In this document: piece after piece, positions 46,854 to 55,591 of the stretch
Numbering within the stretch: position 1 is the first letter of the stretch
Layout: every line of letters begins with the position of its first letter
Source: Cladocopium goreaui
Taxonomy: Eukaryota; Sar; Dinophyceae; Suessiales; Symbiodiniaceae
NCBI GenBank assembly: GCA_947184155.2
Contig: CAMXCT020006224.1
Coordinates: forward strand, 106,212 to 170,211
Length of the DNA: 64,000 nucleotides
Direction: 5' to 3'
Position numbers and translations under genes: made by a program
Notes under the pieces: generated by a model
What the model was told of the DNA's origin: nothing
What the model saw: only the letters and a program-made list of their open reading frames with translations
The model's database searches: none

Positions 46854-47716
46854 GGTGCCGGAATTATAGAACGGAAGTTGAGGAGTACGAAGGTACGGTT
46901 ATTTACCGTACCCTGTTGTTCTATAATTCTGTTTTCCTCGGACGGTAGAAAAAAACGTATCTGAATTTACTCCTAACTTTTTTCGTCGTTCTATAATTCT
47001 TGTCGGAGCGCTGTTGTTCTATAATTCTGTTTTCCCCCATTTTTCCCACATTTCCCATTATCCTCATGTTATCCTCATTTTATCCTCGTTATCTCATCAA
47101 ATCCTCATGTTTATCATCATTTTATCTTCATTTCCTTATCAAATCCTCATTAAATCCTCATTAAATCTTCATTTTATCATCATTTCCTCATCAAATCACC
47201 ATTAAATCCTCATTTTATCCGCGTTTTATTATCATTTCCTCATAAAATCCTCATTTTATCTTAATTTTATCCTCATTTTCTCATCAAATCCTCATTAAAT
47301 CCTGATTAAATCTTCATTTTATTTTCATTTTATCTTTATTTTATCATCATTTCCTCATCAAATCCTCATTTTATCCTCGTTTCCTCATCAAATCTTCATT
47401 TTATCTGCATGTTTTCTTCATTTCCTCATCAAATCCTCATTACATCCTCATTAAATCTTCATTTTATAGATTGTATATGTACAAATATGCAGTAAATATC
47501 ATGTTAATGCCAGAAATTATAGATCGGAGCCAGGAGTAATTTAATTATAGAACGGGGAAATTTAATTATAGAACGGGGAAATTTAATTATAGAACGGATC
47601 CCCGTTCTATAATTAAATTTCCGGACTCCGCGCGGAATCGGAACCCGGAGGGGTACAAAGGTACGGTATTTTACCGTACTTTTGTACTCCTGGCTCCGTT
47701 CTATAATTCTGGCACC
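46854..47716. mobile_element. Nested foldback/TIR element cluster
   Basis: The outer ends GGTGCCGGAATTATAGAACG (46,854) and CGTTCTATAATTCTGGCACC (to 47,716) are inverted repeats with one mismatch over 22 bases. The motif TTCTATAATT or its complement appears about ten times inside. There are two hairpins with GTACGGT/ACCGTAC stems, at 46,892-46,912 and 47,653-47,687. Three tandem 21-base units (47,541-47,600) run into a perfect 21-base stem (47,577-47,597 with 47,602-47,622). A TCCTCAT array occupies the middle. There is no coding potential. It is flanked on both sides by TA microsatellite. Confidence 0.82.
47041..47467. repeat. TCCTCATTAAATCCTCATTTTA tandem array
   Basis: About 425 bases of 7-28-base units built from TCATCAAATCC, TCATTAAATC and TCATTTTATC. 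It is almost purely C/T/A on plus, a strongly strand-asymmetric minisatellite inside the foldback cluster. Confidence 0.9.
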
Positions 47717-48806
47717 ACCTGTAAATATATATATATATGTATATACATACATATTTGAGAGTATTCATGTAAGCTAAAATTGCTACAAATACCTTGAACC
47801 AATTGAGTAAACTGCATCAGCACAAGATGATGTTCAATCCTGGGTCATACTGAATCAACATCTCTCCAGATGCATCCACAAAATGGAAAATCCATGAAAA
47901 TCCCCTATCAATGGAGGTTTACAGCGGAGAAAACAACATGTTTCAATGGAACAGTTAGTTCCAGTTAGCAAGCTAACTGACCACACTAGGTATAACATGG
48001 TACAATGTGCTTCACACAATAACAAACCATCCCCAAATCACCACAGTCATAGGTGGTTTATTATTGTTTTACCCACATTACTGCATCAATACTGCAGTAA
48101 ATGATTGAAGTGGTTGGCAATTGATGTGCTTGCTTGCGCCACTCCTTGAGGTGATGTGGGTGGTTTCCCGGGTGAGTTTCTTGGGGTCATATCAAGCTGT
48201 AATGCCCTGCCGCAAAATGGGTATAAAGAGGTGCCATTGAAATATATCACCCAAATGTTTGTATATTTTGTACATGCTCCATGTGAGGAATAGGTCAATA
48301 GGTATCTACATGTGGGCTAAATGTAGATAACTCTTCCAGCACCATGTTTCGTATCTGTGTAAAACCCCAGGATCAACGACAGACATGACACCGTCTGCTT
48401 CCAATGCGTCGGCGGAGAGCCTGGGTCCGTCTTCAGGATCACCTCGTGGCCTCAAAATCGACGATTTTCAGGGGGGTTGCGAAGGAAGGAAAGGATCTAC
48501 CCTCCGGCAATGGAGGTTTATAGCTGGGAAAATCATCTAGAAATGGATGGTTTTAATGAGAAAATTGTGGTTCTAATGATTTCTAATGGGACATGGCCAA
48601 GCTAAATGGAGGTTTATAGCTGGGAAATCATCGAACTCCGGGGGAATTTTCCAGCACACTGTCACCTTTGACATCTAGCCACTGCTAGGGCGGGGTGACC
48701 TGTCAAGTGGTTGCCCATAGTTAGCTTAAGTTGGTAAAGTTGGTTAAACACTAGGCTAACTTAGAATTATGATGATTTATGGTGGATATGAATCATCTAC
48801 AGTTTT

Positions 48807-48936
48807 TTTTTTCTATTTGCTGTGCGTCAAAGAGTTGATCTCTTGCTGCAAATGCAAAGCGCACCCCTTCGCACGCTAATTGGATACAAAAGACATGTTG
48901 CTACCAATCTAGCACTACACCTCGATGTTCCAGTCA
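48807..48936 (-). other. Retroelement 3' untranslated region and A-tract
   Basis: After the stop of the last ORF piece, about 120 unique bases lead to AGAAAAAAAAA on minus (plus TTTTTTTTTCT at 48,807-48,817). A short 3' A-tract is what target-primed reverse transcription of a LINE would leave. Beyond it the sequence returns to AT-rich intron with GAATCATCTACAG on plus. Confidence 0.6.
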
Positions 48937-51510
48937 TCATCGCCCCTGAAAGTCAGGCCTGTACGTAGGAAAGTCATAAATGGGCGAGCTCTCAGTGGCT
49001 GCTTCATGCAGCCATTGATGCAAGGACAAATCGTCCACTGTACAGTTGATGACCTTATGGGAACGCATCGAGGTTTCGAATTGATCTGTGAAAGCCCGTG
49101 CTAACGCACGGCAAAATAAGGGAGGATACTCTTTGCATGCCGCAGTATTGAAGCGCCCCTGCTCATCTACACCTTGTGCAACTTTGACAGGGTATTTCAG
49201 CGTTGGATCTACACACACGTACATGGACTTTGCCAACGACGGTAGTCGGATGCTCAACAGCCCTGTCGGTTTGGGGGTGGCACTCCCCCATCTCCATTGC
49301 GCAAAGGTTTGTAACTTGCAGTCAGGATCTTTACGCAGCAATTCAACTAGCGCAGAGCGCCAGATGCTTGCCTTCTCTTCATCCTCCGGGCATGCTGGGT
49401 GTTCACTCAGGAATACACCGCCTGTGGCTAAATGAAGCACCGCAATGAACAGGGTTTGCAACGAAAATTCCGTTCCTTGTCTACACTGGCGGAGTTCTTT
49501 GACGGTCAGCATGGCGAGCCCAAAGAGTCGGCTGGCTGACCGGAGCGGTCTGGGCCAACTTCTGTGCTCGTTTTGTTCAGGCGGGGGCAAGTGTCTGGCA
49601 GCAGAGAATGTTTCACACGGTGCCCCAGCCAATGTGGCTGAGACTGCTCCACTCTCATAAAGTGCCACCAATTTCTGCCAGGAGATAGCCTTGACATGCA
49701 AGTTTCCATAGGCTTGAGACACCGCCGTATCCATCGAGAGGATAGTAATCCTCGCACCTCTGTGGTTGGCCCATTGTGCAAGCCAATAGTGGACGTCCTG
49801 CTGACGTCTTCGTCCACTGAAAAGGTGTACCACGAGGAAATGTGGCTCACCACCTCGCAGCAATATAGGGATGGGCTGAGTGGGCAAACATTGGTCCCAC
49901 TCCAGTGTTCTCAGCCGTTCATGCCAAGCAGTTTGATCTTCAAATCTCATCACCACGTGCCCCGCTGCAATTTGAGGCCGGGTCCCTGCAGGCGGTTTCA
50001 CAACCCGATGTGGGTGATCGGGACCCTGTGCTAGGAGAACCTGGATGCGCTGGCGCAGAAAACTTACTCTTCTCCGATCAGCCGTGGTGGAGAAGTCCTG
50101 TGCAATCTCTGCAAAGGCCTCATCAGCAATGTACTCAGCTTCGCCATCATCAAAGCTGGCAATCACGTCACCCAAGTCTGTTTGTCCCCACGCCAGAAAA
50201 CATCGCTCAATCCATGTGTCAAAGCAGGCTTCCCAATGTTCCTCTGGCTTGGCCAGGTGGGCCTCCAATGTCAGCATGACTACTTCCATCCATCGCTCTG
50301 GCAGAGCCACAATTGCCTCAGCATCGAAACCTGCTGCTTGGAAATCAGTCAACCAGCGTTGGGTACATGCGCGCAGGTTTGCATAAAACTCAGCACGTAT
50401 CTGTTCCCCTTGCTGGGGTTCAACCGCCGTTGCAAGTCTCTGCTCAATTTGCATGATCTCTTCTTCACATCTCACAATATCTGCCGTGCGCTGGTCTTTG
50501 TACAAGGGCTGAGGTCCCTGCGCTTGGATCCAGTTGGCACGATTCAGCCCTGCCAATGAGTTTGGCATTGTAATCCTGTGATAGTCAGCCTTGAAACCTG
50601 CACTCATGAGTGCTTGGAAGCATTCATTGCGTCCTGTGCGTCTTGAAACATATGCCAAATGTTGCTGCAGACGCTGTGTGGACCAAAAATGCTTCATGCA
50701 CGCTGGGCAGGTGGCCCCTTCTAAAAGATCATGCTCTACTGAGAAAACTTGATGTGTTTTCCGCTGATGCGTAGCAAGGCCAACGGCAGTGGTGAATGCC
50801 CTGCCGCAACTGCATTGGTGATCTGCATGCCCAAACTCAAAATTCAGTTCATGTGGCTTAGGGGTCAGTACCCCTCCCGCTCGTTCAATGGCCTGAAAAA
50901 TTCTGCGGTGCCATCCGTGAACTTCAATCATCATTGCCTCCTGCATGACATGCCGCTTGCTGAGTCTTTTTAAAAGGGCTTTCCAACCTGGTCCTCCCTG
51001 CTGCCAATGGTCAATGAGGGTTGTCAAATCTCTTGTCCATATGTCCGGGACAGCTTTGGCATCAAGCTTGTGAAGCCACTCAAGGTCAGCAAAAACACCA
51101 TGGAGCCAAGAATTAGGGACATCACTAAATTCTCTATGGAGCATGTGGTGCAAAAAGGCTGGCCCATGTTGAAAAACCTTCTGCGCAAAAAGGAGTCGAT
51201 CTTGTGCAATGCGTGCTCGTGCATCCAAACATTGTGCAATGGCAAAAACCTGAGCATTGGTCGTATGTGATGAATCCTGGTGGTGAGTCAAGCCCAAAAT
51301 TTTGCGCAAGCATTTGGTCACAACTGCATTCAATTTCTCAATCTGACGAGGGCTAGGCGTAGGCCAGGCACCGAGGCCAAAGAATAATTTTGTGCCTACC
51401 AGTGCATGAAATAAGCGGAAGCGCGTTTTCACTGCAATGTGGCGGTTGCAAAGCACTGTGCGGGATAACTGAGTGAAAGCAGTGTGAGCTTGACCGATAC
51501 GATGCTTCAT
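48937..51510 (-). CDS. Retroelement ORF2 3' part: RT thumb, zinc fingers, methyltransferase-like domain
   Basis: 857 codons. Residues 1-75 (MKHRIGQAHTAF, then K-T-R-F-R-L-F) are the thumb/connector that follows RT in LINE ORF2. Residues 233-253 form a C-x-C-x12-H-x4-H finger, and 268-284 a second finger lacking its last histidine. Residues about 555-810 resemble a C5 cytosine methyltransferase: motif I-like HLFSGRRR (562-569), motif IV-like GAPCETFS with the candidate catalytic Cys632, motif VI-like SEHP (702-705) and motif VIII-like QWRWG-x4-KPT (738-749). The ATG overlaps the stop of the preceding frame (ATGA). Upstream codons in this frame (FYAADGSFQVE) look like true RT sequence, so the break is probably a frameshift rather than a real start. 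Confidence 0.82.
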   Translation of the reverse strand: MKHRIGQAHTAFTQLSRTVLCNRHIAVKTRFRLFHALVGTKLFFGLGAWPTPSPRQIEKLNAVVTKCLRKILGLTHHQDSSHTTNAQVFAIAQCLDARARIAQDRLLFAQKVFQHGPAFLHHMLHREFSDVPNSWLHGVFADLEWLHKLDAKAVPDIWTRDLTTLIDHWQQGGPGWKALLKRLSKRHVMQEAMMIEVHGWHRRIFQAIERAGGVLTPKPHELNFEFGHADHQCSCGRAFTTAVGLATHQRKTHQVFSVEHDLLEGATCPACMKHFWSTQRLQQHLAYVSRRTGRNECFQALMSAGFKADYHRITMPNSLAGLNRANWIQAQGPQPLYKDQRTADIVRCEEEIMQIEQRLATAVEPQQGEQIRAEFYANLRACTQRWLTDFQAAGFDAEAIVALPERWMEVVMLTLEAHLAKPEEHWEACFDTWIERCFLAWGQTDLGDVIASFDDGEAEYIADEAFAEIAQDFSTTADRRRVSFLRQRIQVLLAQGPDHPHRVVKPPAGTRPQIAAGHVVMRFEDQTAWHERLRTLEWDQCLPTQPIPILLRGGEPHFLVVHLFSGRRRQQDVHYWLAQWANHRGARITILSMDTAVSQAYGNLHVKAISWQKLVALYESGAVSATLAGAPCETFSAARHLPPPEQNEHRSWPRPLRSASRLFGLAMLTVKELRQCRQGTEFSLQTLFIAVLHLATGGVFLSEHPACPEDEEKASIWRSALVELLRKDPDCKLQTFAQWRWGSATPKPTGLLSIRLPSLAKSMYVCVDPTLKYPVKVAQGVDEQGRFNTAACKEYPPLFCRALARAFTDQFETSMRSHKVINCTVDDLSLHQWLHEAATESSPIYDFPTYRPDFQGR

Positions 51511-54044
51511 TTCAACTTGGAAACTACCATCTGCAGCATAAAATGTGCCTGACCAGTGGCTACCGTCAGCTGGTACTGTCTTCTCATCTCTGGTGCACCT
51601 GGTCCTCTGAAAGTCACTACAGCTGTCGTTTTCCCTTTTTGCATGTTCAGTTCGAACCCTCTCCTTTGGAACGTCTTGTGTATTTGTTGGAGGAGACGTT
51701 CAATTGCACCAGGCATCTCATCCGCATGGACAGTAAGCCACGGTATGGCAAGGTCGTCGCTCCAGACAATTGCTTCCATTTGGACATCCAGCTTGTGCAG
51801 CAGTCCTTGGTATTGCTCTTGTTGACATACCCAATCGTTGAGTTCGATGGTGATATCTAGCATTGCCACATGAAATACTACGTCCGCCAAGGGGCTCCCT
51901 GGACGGGTCCCTCTTCGGGTGCGTGTCATCCCGGGATGTGCTGACAGCACATGCCATGTGTGGGCATGCACATCTTTCAACAGATTGACAAGTCTCGCCG
52001 GTGCGCCCAAACGTTGGAGCAGGCAAGGAAATTCAAGCCATCTGTTCACCCCTAATGAAGAGCACCCGTTGCTCTCGAGTGAGTGCAGTAGAGCATCAAC
52101 ATCGTCAGTTCTTGCAATACCACAGACCAGTTCACGGATCAATCTATGGAAAGCGTTTGCCAGATCCACAAAGACTACTCCCATGCTGAGGTTGTGTTGC
52201 TGTGCGATACGGCTAAAGCATTGCAAACTCATGCGCCCGAATTGGACTTGCTGACCTCCAAATCCCCCAATCTGTCCAGCTGGCTTCAGGGGTGCAATGA
52301 CTTCAATCACTTTCTCACGCAATAACGCATGCAGTCTTTTGTAGATGGTAGGCAAAAGCATGATGCCCCTGAAATGGGCTGCCCTGGAATGGTCGTTCTT
52401 CTTTGGGATCACTGCCAAAATGCCTCCCTTCGCTTGTATGGGTTCTTTCTGCCAAATAAAGATTTTGAGGAAAAGGTCCCAACAGAACATGGCCAATTGT
52501 ACTGGGAACCTATGCAGAAGGCCCGATGGCAGCGGATCAAGCCCGGTTGCCTTGTGTGGCTGGGTGGCGCGAAATGCATTAATGAGCTGAGCACGAGAAG
52601 GCAGAGCATTTAGCTCACACAACGTTGTGTCACATGGCTGCGTGCTTTGGAAGGCGGCACATTCCTGGACCAACTCGTCAGGAGTGATCGAAACTCCAAC
52701 TTCAAGATCCTGGAAATATGGGTGCCACTGCTCTTCTAAATGCTCAAGCTGCATAGGGGAAATTTGAGTTTTCCGTGCTCTCATTTTAGGCAATGATCTT
52801 CGAATGACTGTCCAAAATTCCCGTGCCTGATGTGGGCTCGTGAGCTCACTTGCCTGATGTGCCAACCGGTCAAAGAAAATGGAATCATCTTTGCGGCATG
52901 CAGCAACTACCTGTTTACCCAATTGGCGAAACATGGCAAATGCAGTGGCGCATAGGTGGTCCTGCTGCTTCTGAAGAGTGCGAACTTCAGCATCGTTCAC
53001 TTCGTTATCTGGTCGTGTCCACGCATTGAAACACAGCCTCAACCATGTCAGTTTCTGGACACGCGTGCTCTCCCACATTTGGTTTCTCCAATGTTTTTTC
53101 TCTTTGACCAAATTCCACGTGGCAGCTGACATCGTGGTCTTCAACGGTGACCATGTTCGCTTGCGTCCAGGGATTTGCTTGAGAAGCTGTGCCTGGAGCA
53201 TGTGTGCGTGTGTGTGAACATCAACTTCCCATGAGACCTGCAAGGGCTGAAGGAATTCTAAATGGGATGCTTGGTCAAGATCTCGTTCATTCCTCTTGTT
53301 CAGCTTGACACTTCGTGGTTTGGCAAAAGGGATAATGTTCTTGGTCAGGGTGACAACTGCCAGTGCATGATCTTCTTTTACTGTTGACAAGTCGACCTGA
53401 TCACTGACATATGCCGTCAATGAATGACACTGCCAAGTCATGGGAAGTGCTATAAAATAATTCCGCAGCCATTTGCCTTGGTTGTGTCTCCATGTACCAC
53501 CTTCTCCCTCTTGGCAATGCTCAAATGTGGCAGGAAGCCACAGCGCATTCTGCTGCAGAAACTGTAGGAAATATTCTGATTTCTCAGTATCAATTTCAGC
53601 TTGCCATGGTCCAACATGTGGGGACGGATAAGTGCCTACACGGGCATTGGCATCGGCGAGAAGGATCCTGTCCCATGTGGCGTACTTGCGTGGGATGCTG
53701 GCATCCACTTGGAGCCACCAGGCTTCAATCTCTTTTTCTGCTGCTCCCGTGTGAGGTGCGTGGGCCGCAATCACAATACAGCGTAGCACAGGTGTACGCA
53801 CCCGGACAATAAGGAATCTGGGGTCTCGTGCAATCAGTGAAAAATGGCAGGAATGGAACACTACACCATTGTCATCTTTATTGTCCTCCTTGGTCCATCC
53901 GTGTGGGTGCTGTGTATTGAATCCTACAATGATACCGTAATGACCGGCATCCGTGGCGGCACTTCCAAACAAAAAGAAATTTTGGGTCATGAGCAGCATG
54001 GATTTTTCGCAAGCGTGTTTCTTGTAAGGCAAAGATATGTACAC
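51507..54044 (-). CDS. Retroelement ORF2 middle part: EEP endonuclease and reverse transcriptase
   Basis: 845 codons. Residues 30-230 are the endonuclease/exonuclease/phosphatase fold: AHAPHTG (94-100), LLADANARVG (128-137) and the final DH (225-226). Residues about 500-830 are reverse transcriptase: VFVDLANAF with catalytic Asp627, TRPGSPLADVVF (713-724), and VWSDDLAIP with Asp763-Asp764 (S-D-D instead of the common A-D-D). The first ~20 residues belong to the wrong frame; the correct N-terminal part of the endonuclease is in the preceding ORF, which overlaps by 167 bases. The last ~12 residues are also out of frame. Confidence 0.92.
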   Translation of the reverse strand: MYISLPYKKHACEKSMLLMTQNFFLFGSAATDAGHYGIIVGFNTQHPHGWTKEDNKDDNGVVFHSCHFSLIARDPRFLIVRVRTPVLRCIVIAAHAPHTGAAEKEIEAWWLQVDASIPRKYATWDRILLADANARVGTYPSPHVGPWQAEIDTEKSEYFLQFLQQNALWLPATFEHCQEGEGGTWRHNQGKWLRNYFIALPMTWQCHSLTAYVSDQVDLSTVKEDHALAVVTLTKNIIPFAKPRSVKLNKRNERDLDQASHLEFLQPLQVSWEVDVHTHAHMLQAQLLKQIPGRKRTWSPLKTTMSAATWNLVKEKKHWRNQMWESTRVQKLTWLRLCFNAWTRPDNEVNDAEVRTLQKQQDHLCATAFAMFRQLGKQVVAACRKDDSIFFDRLAHQASELTSPHQAREFWTVIRRSLPKMRARKTQISPMQLEHLEEQWHPYFQDLEVGVSITPDELVQECAAFQSTQPCDTTLCELNALPSRAQLINAFRATQPHKATGLDPLPSGLLHRFPVQLAMFCWDLFLKIFIWQKEPIQAKGGILAVIPKKNDHSRAAHFRGIMLLPTIYKRLHALLREKVIEVIAPLKPAGQIGGFGGQQVQFGRMSLQCFSRIAQQHNLSMGVVFVDLANAFHRLIRELVCGIARTDDVDALLHSLESNGCSSLGVNRWLEFPCLLQRLGAPARLVNLLKDVHAHTWHVLSAHPGMTRTRRGTRPGSPLADVVFHVAMLDITIELNDWVCQQEQYQGLLHKLDVQMEAIVWSDDLAIPWLTVHADEMPGAIERLLQQIHKTFQRRGFELNMQKGKTTAVVTFRGPGAPEMRRQYQLTVATGQAHFMLQMVVSKLK

Positions 54045-54633
54045 CTACATCGTGCAGCTGCTGCAAGATCGTTGCTTGTCTGGTTGGTCCAGCAATGGAT
54101 TCGTTCTTTGACTGATTGGTTCCTTTCAATGTGAGAACATTTCCTGTCGCTAGAACAAGTTGGAGTCTGCCTTCACCTCCGCTGATATCTGCCTCTGGTG
54201 GAAGAGCATTCTGCAGAATTGAGGGCGTTGGTTGGGTGCAGGATTTCGTCGGGAGCTGAATACGTGTTTCCAACCATTTGTCTGCATACTCATCGGCAAA
54301 CAGGAGCCACATCCATTCGCCGGCATCAATGGTAGCCTTGCAGAGGATTTGTTGGAAGAATGGAGCTAAATCGTGGGTAACATGGCCATGTGCCGCAAAA
54401 TGTGCCAATCCATCAACAAGCTCATTGCCTGGCTCTCCACGATGGCTCCTTACATGCCATCCTTTGCATTTGACATGAAATCTGGTTTCTACAAGCTCCA
54501 CCAGCGTTCGTGCACTCCGACCTAATAGCGGGTGTTGCATACATTTCCAGTTCCCCAGAAGTTGATTTCCTACTGTTTGGGAATCATAGCAGAACCAAAT
54601 TTCAGGCATTGCAAAATGGCTGCAAGCAAACAA
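53878..54633 (-). CDS. Retroelement ORF2 part: end of RNase H and start of endonuclease
   Basis: 251 codons, starting from a non-ATG codon inside the RNase H domain. CYDSQTVGN (15-23) supplies the third acidic residue, and VRSHRGEPGNELVDGLA (61-77) the H-x-x-x-x-x-N-x-x-x-D end of RNase H. After a linker, LVLATGNVLT and IFALQETRL give the first EEP motifs (N and E ligands). The frame is lost in the run AAAATTTCTTTTTG near 53,980 and the domain continues in the next ORF. Codons just upstream of the annotated start (AELHASIGAAKVAHDI) are in frame and supply the second acidic residue, so the piece truly begins near 54,690. Confidence 0.82.
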   Translation of the reverse strand: MFACSHFAMPEIWFCYDSQTVGNQLLGNWKCMQHPLLGRSARTLVELVETRFHVKCKGWHVRSHRGEPGNELVDGLAHFAAHGHVTHDLAPFFQQILCKATIDAGEWMWLLFADEYADKWLETRIQLPTKSCTQPTPSILQNALPPEADISGGEGRLQLVLATGNVLTLKGTNQSKNESIAGPTRQATILQQLHDVGVHIFALQETRLRKIHAAHDPKFLFVWKCRHGCRSLRYHCRIQYTAPTRMDQGGQ

Positions 54634-55583
54634 CTTGAGGATATCATGAGCGACCTTGGCAGCACCAATACTCGCATGCAGTTCCGCTGTATATGATCAG
54701 TGGGCGGCACTTGAGCGGACAGAATCCCCGCCTGGTACCATCGATGTCCACTTTTAATGAAAACAGCAATTGCAAGGCCTGCGTGATCAACATTGTTCTG
54801 AAAGGAGCCATCAAAGTAGATCCACATTTCTTGTCCGCCTTGGTCAATGTCCCAGACGGGCAGCTCCATCCAATGAAGACTCTCATACGGAATAACTACT
54901 TCTGCTGGTGGCATGAAAGACATGAGCATGAAATGAGTGTCAATCCATTCAAACGCATCAATGGCTGGCTTCATTTCAATCTGAATCATGTCCGGGTCTG
55001 CTGTGTCGTTTTCATCCAATGTTGGATCACTTGGTTTTTGTCGGACAGTCGCACTTCTCTGCAGGAATTGTATGCCTTCCATGCCTGGCCTCACGGGAAG
55101 AAACGATGGATTCCAATCCGGTTCAATCCTGTCTCTTTTGATCAGTACCACAATGTGGTCTCCATCGCTGCCAGGCACTCGTGTACCGATAGGGATGGTA
55201 AAGGAAGCATGTTGAAACGTACAATGAATGTGTTCGCCAAATCGTCGGATCTCTTCACTGTATCCTACTCTCTCAAGGACTTCCTCCCTGGTGATGTGTT
55301 CATGTGTAACAATTGCAGTCCGAAACGGGTGTCCATTGTGTACTGCATCATCAAACATCGTGATCAAGCTAGCGACTTGCGTTTCCGTCGGCTCTTGTAC
55401 CAGCAAAATGTGCGCAGCGACATCATGTTCCAGTGCAATTGGCGTCGGTTGGACAACAAAGAAGAAAACTGGCTTATTGGGTGCAATAACATCCTGCCAT
55501 GTTTGAGTCATCAAACGTTCCCATTGCATGAAATCTTCTTGCAAATGAACTTTCCGACAGTATCCGCATCTCAGTCGATTCAA
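54570..55583 (-). CDS. Retroelement ORF2 part: repeated module 3 and start of RNase H
   Basis: 337 codons. Residues 1-150 are the third copy of an uncharacterised module: FVVQPTPIALEHDVAAHILL, then ITMFDDAVHNGHPFRTAIVT. In-frame sequence upstream (TWYLSPGLNRLRCGYCRKVH) shows the module begins near 55,605. Residues 251-300 open the RNase H domain: WIYFDGSFQNNVDHAGLAIA with catalytic Asp258. The frame breaks at CATATACAGCGGAAC near 54,690. The last ~40 residues are out of frame. Confidence 0.8.
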   Translation of the reverse strand: MNRLRCGYCRKVHLQEDFMQWERLMTQTWQDVIAPNKPVFFFVVQPTPIALEHDVAAHILLVQEPTETQVASLITMFDDAVHNGHPFRTAIVTHEHITREEVLERVGYSEEIRRFGEHIHCTFQHASFTIPIGTRVPGSDGDHIVVLIKRDRIEPDWNPSFLPVRPGMEGIQFLQRSATVRQKPSDPTLDENDTADPDMIQIEMKPAIDAFEWIDTHFMLMSFMPPAEVVIPYESLHWMELPVWDIDQGGQEMWIYFDGSFQNNVDHAGLAIAVFIKSGHRWYQAGILSAQVPPTDHIQRNCMRVLVLPRSLMISSSCLLAAILQCLKFGSAMIPKQ

Positions 55584-55591
55584 GCCAGGAC

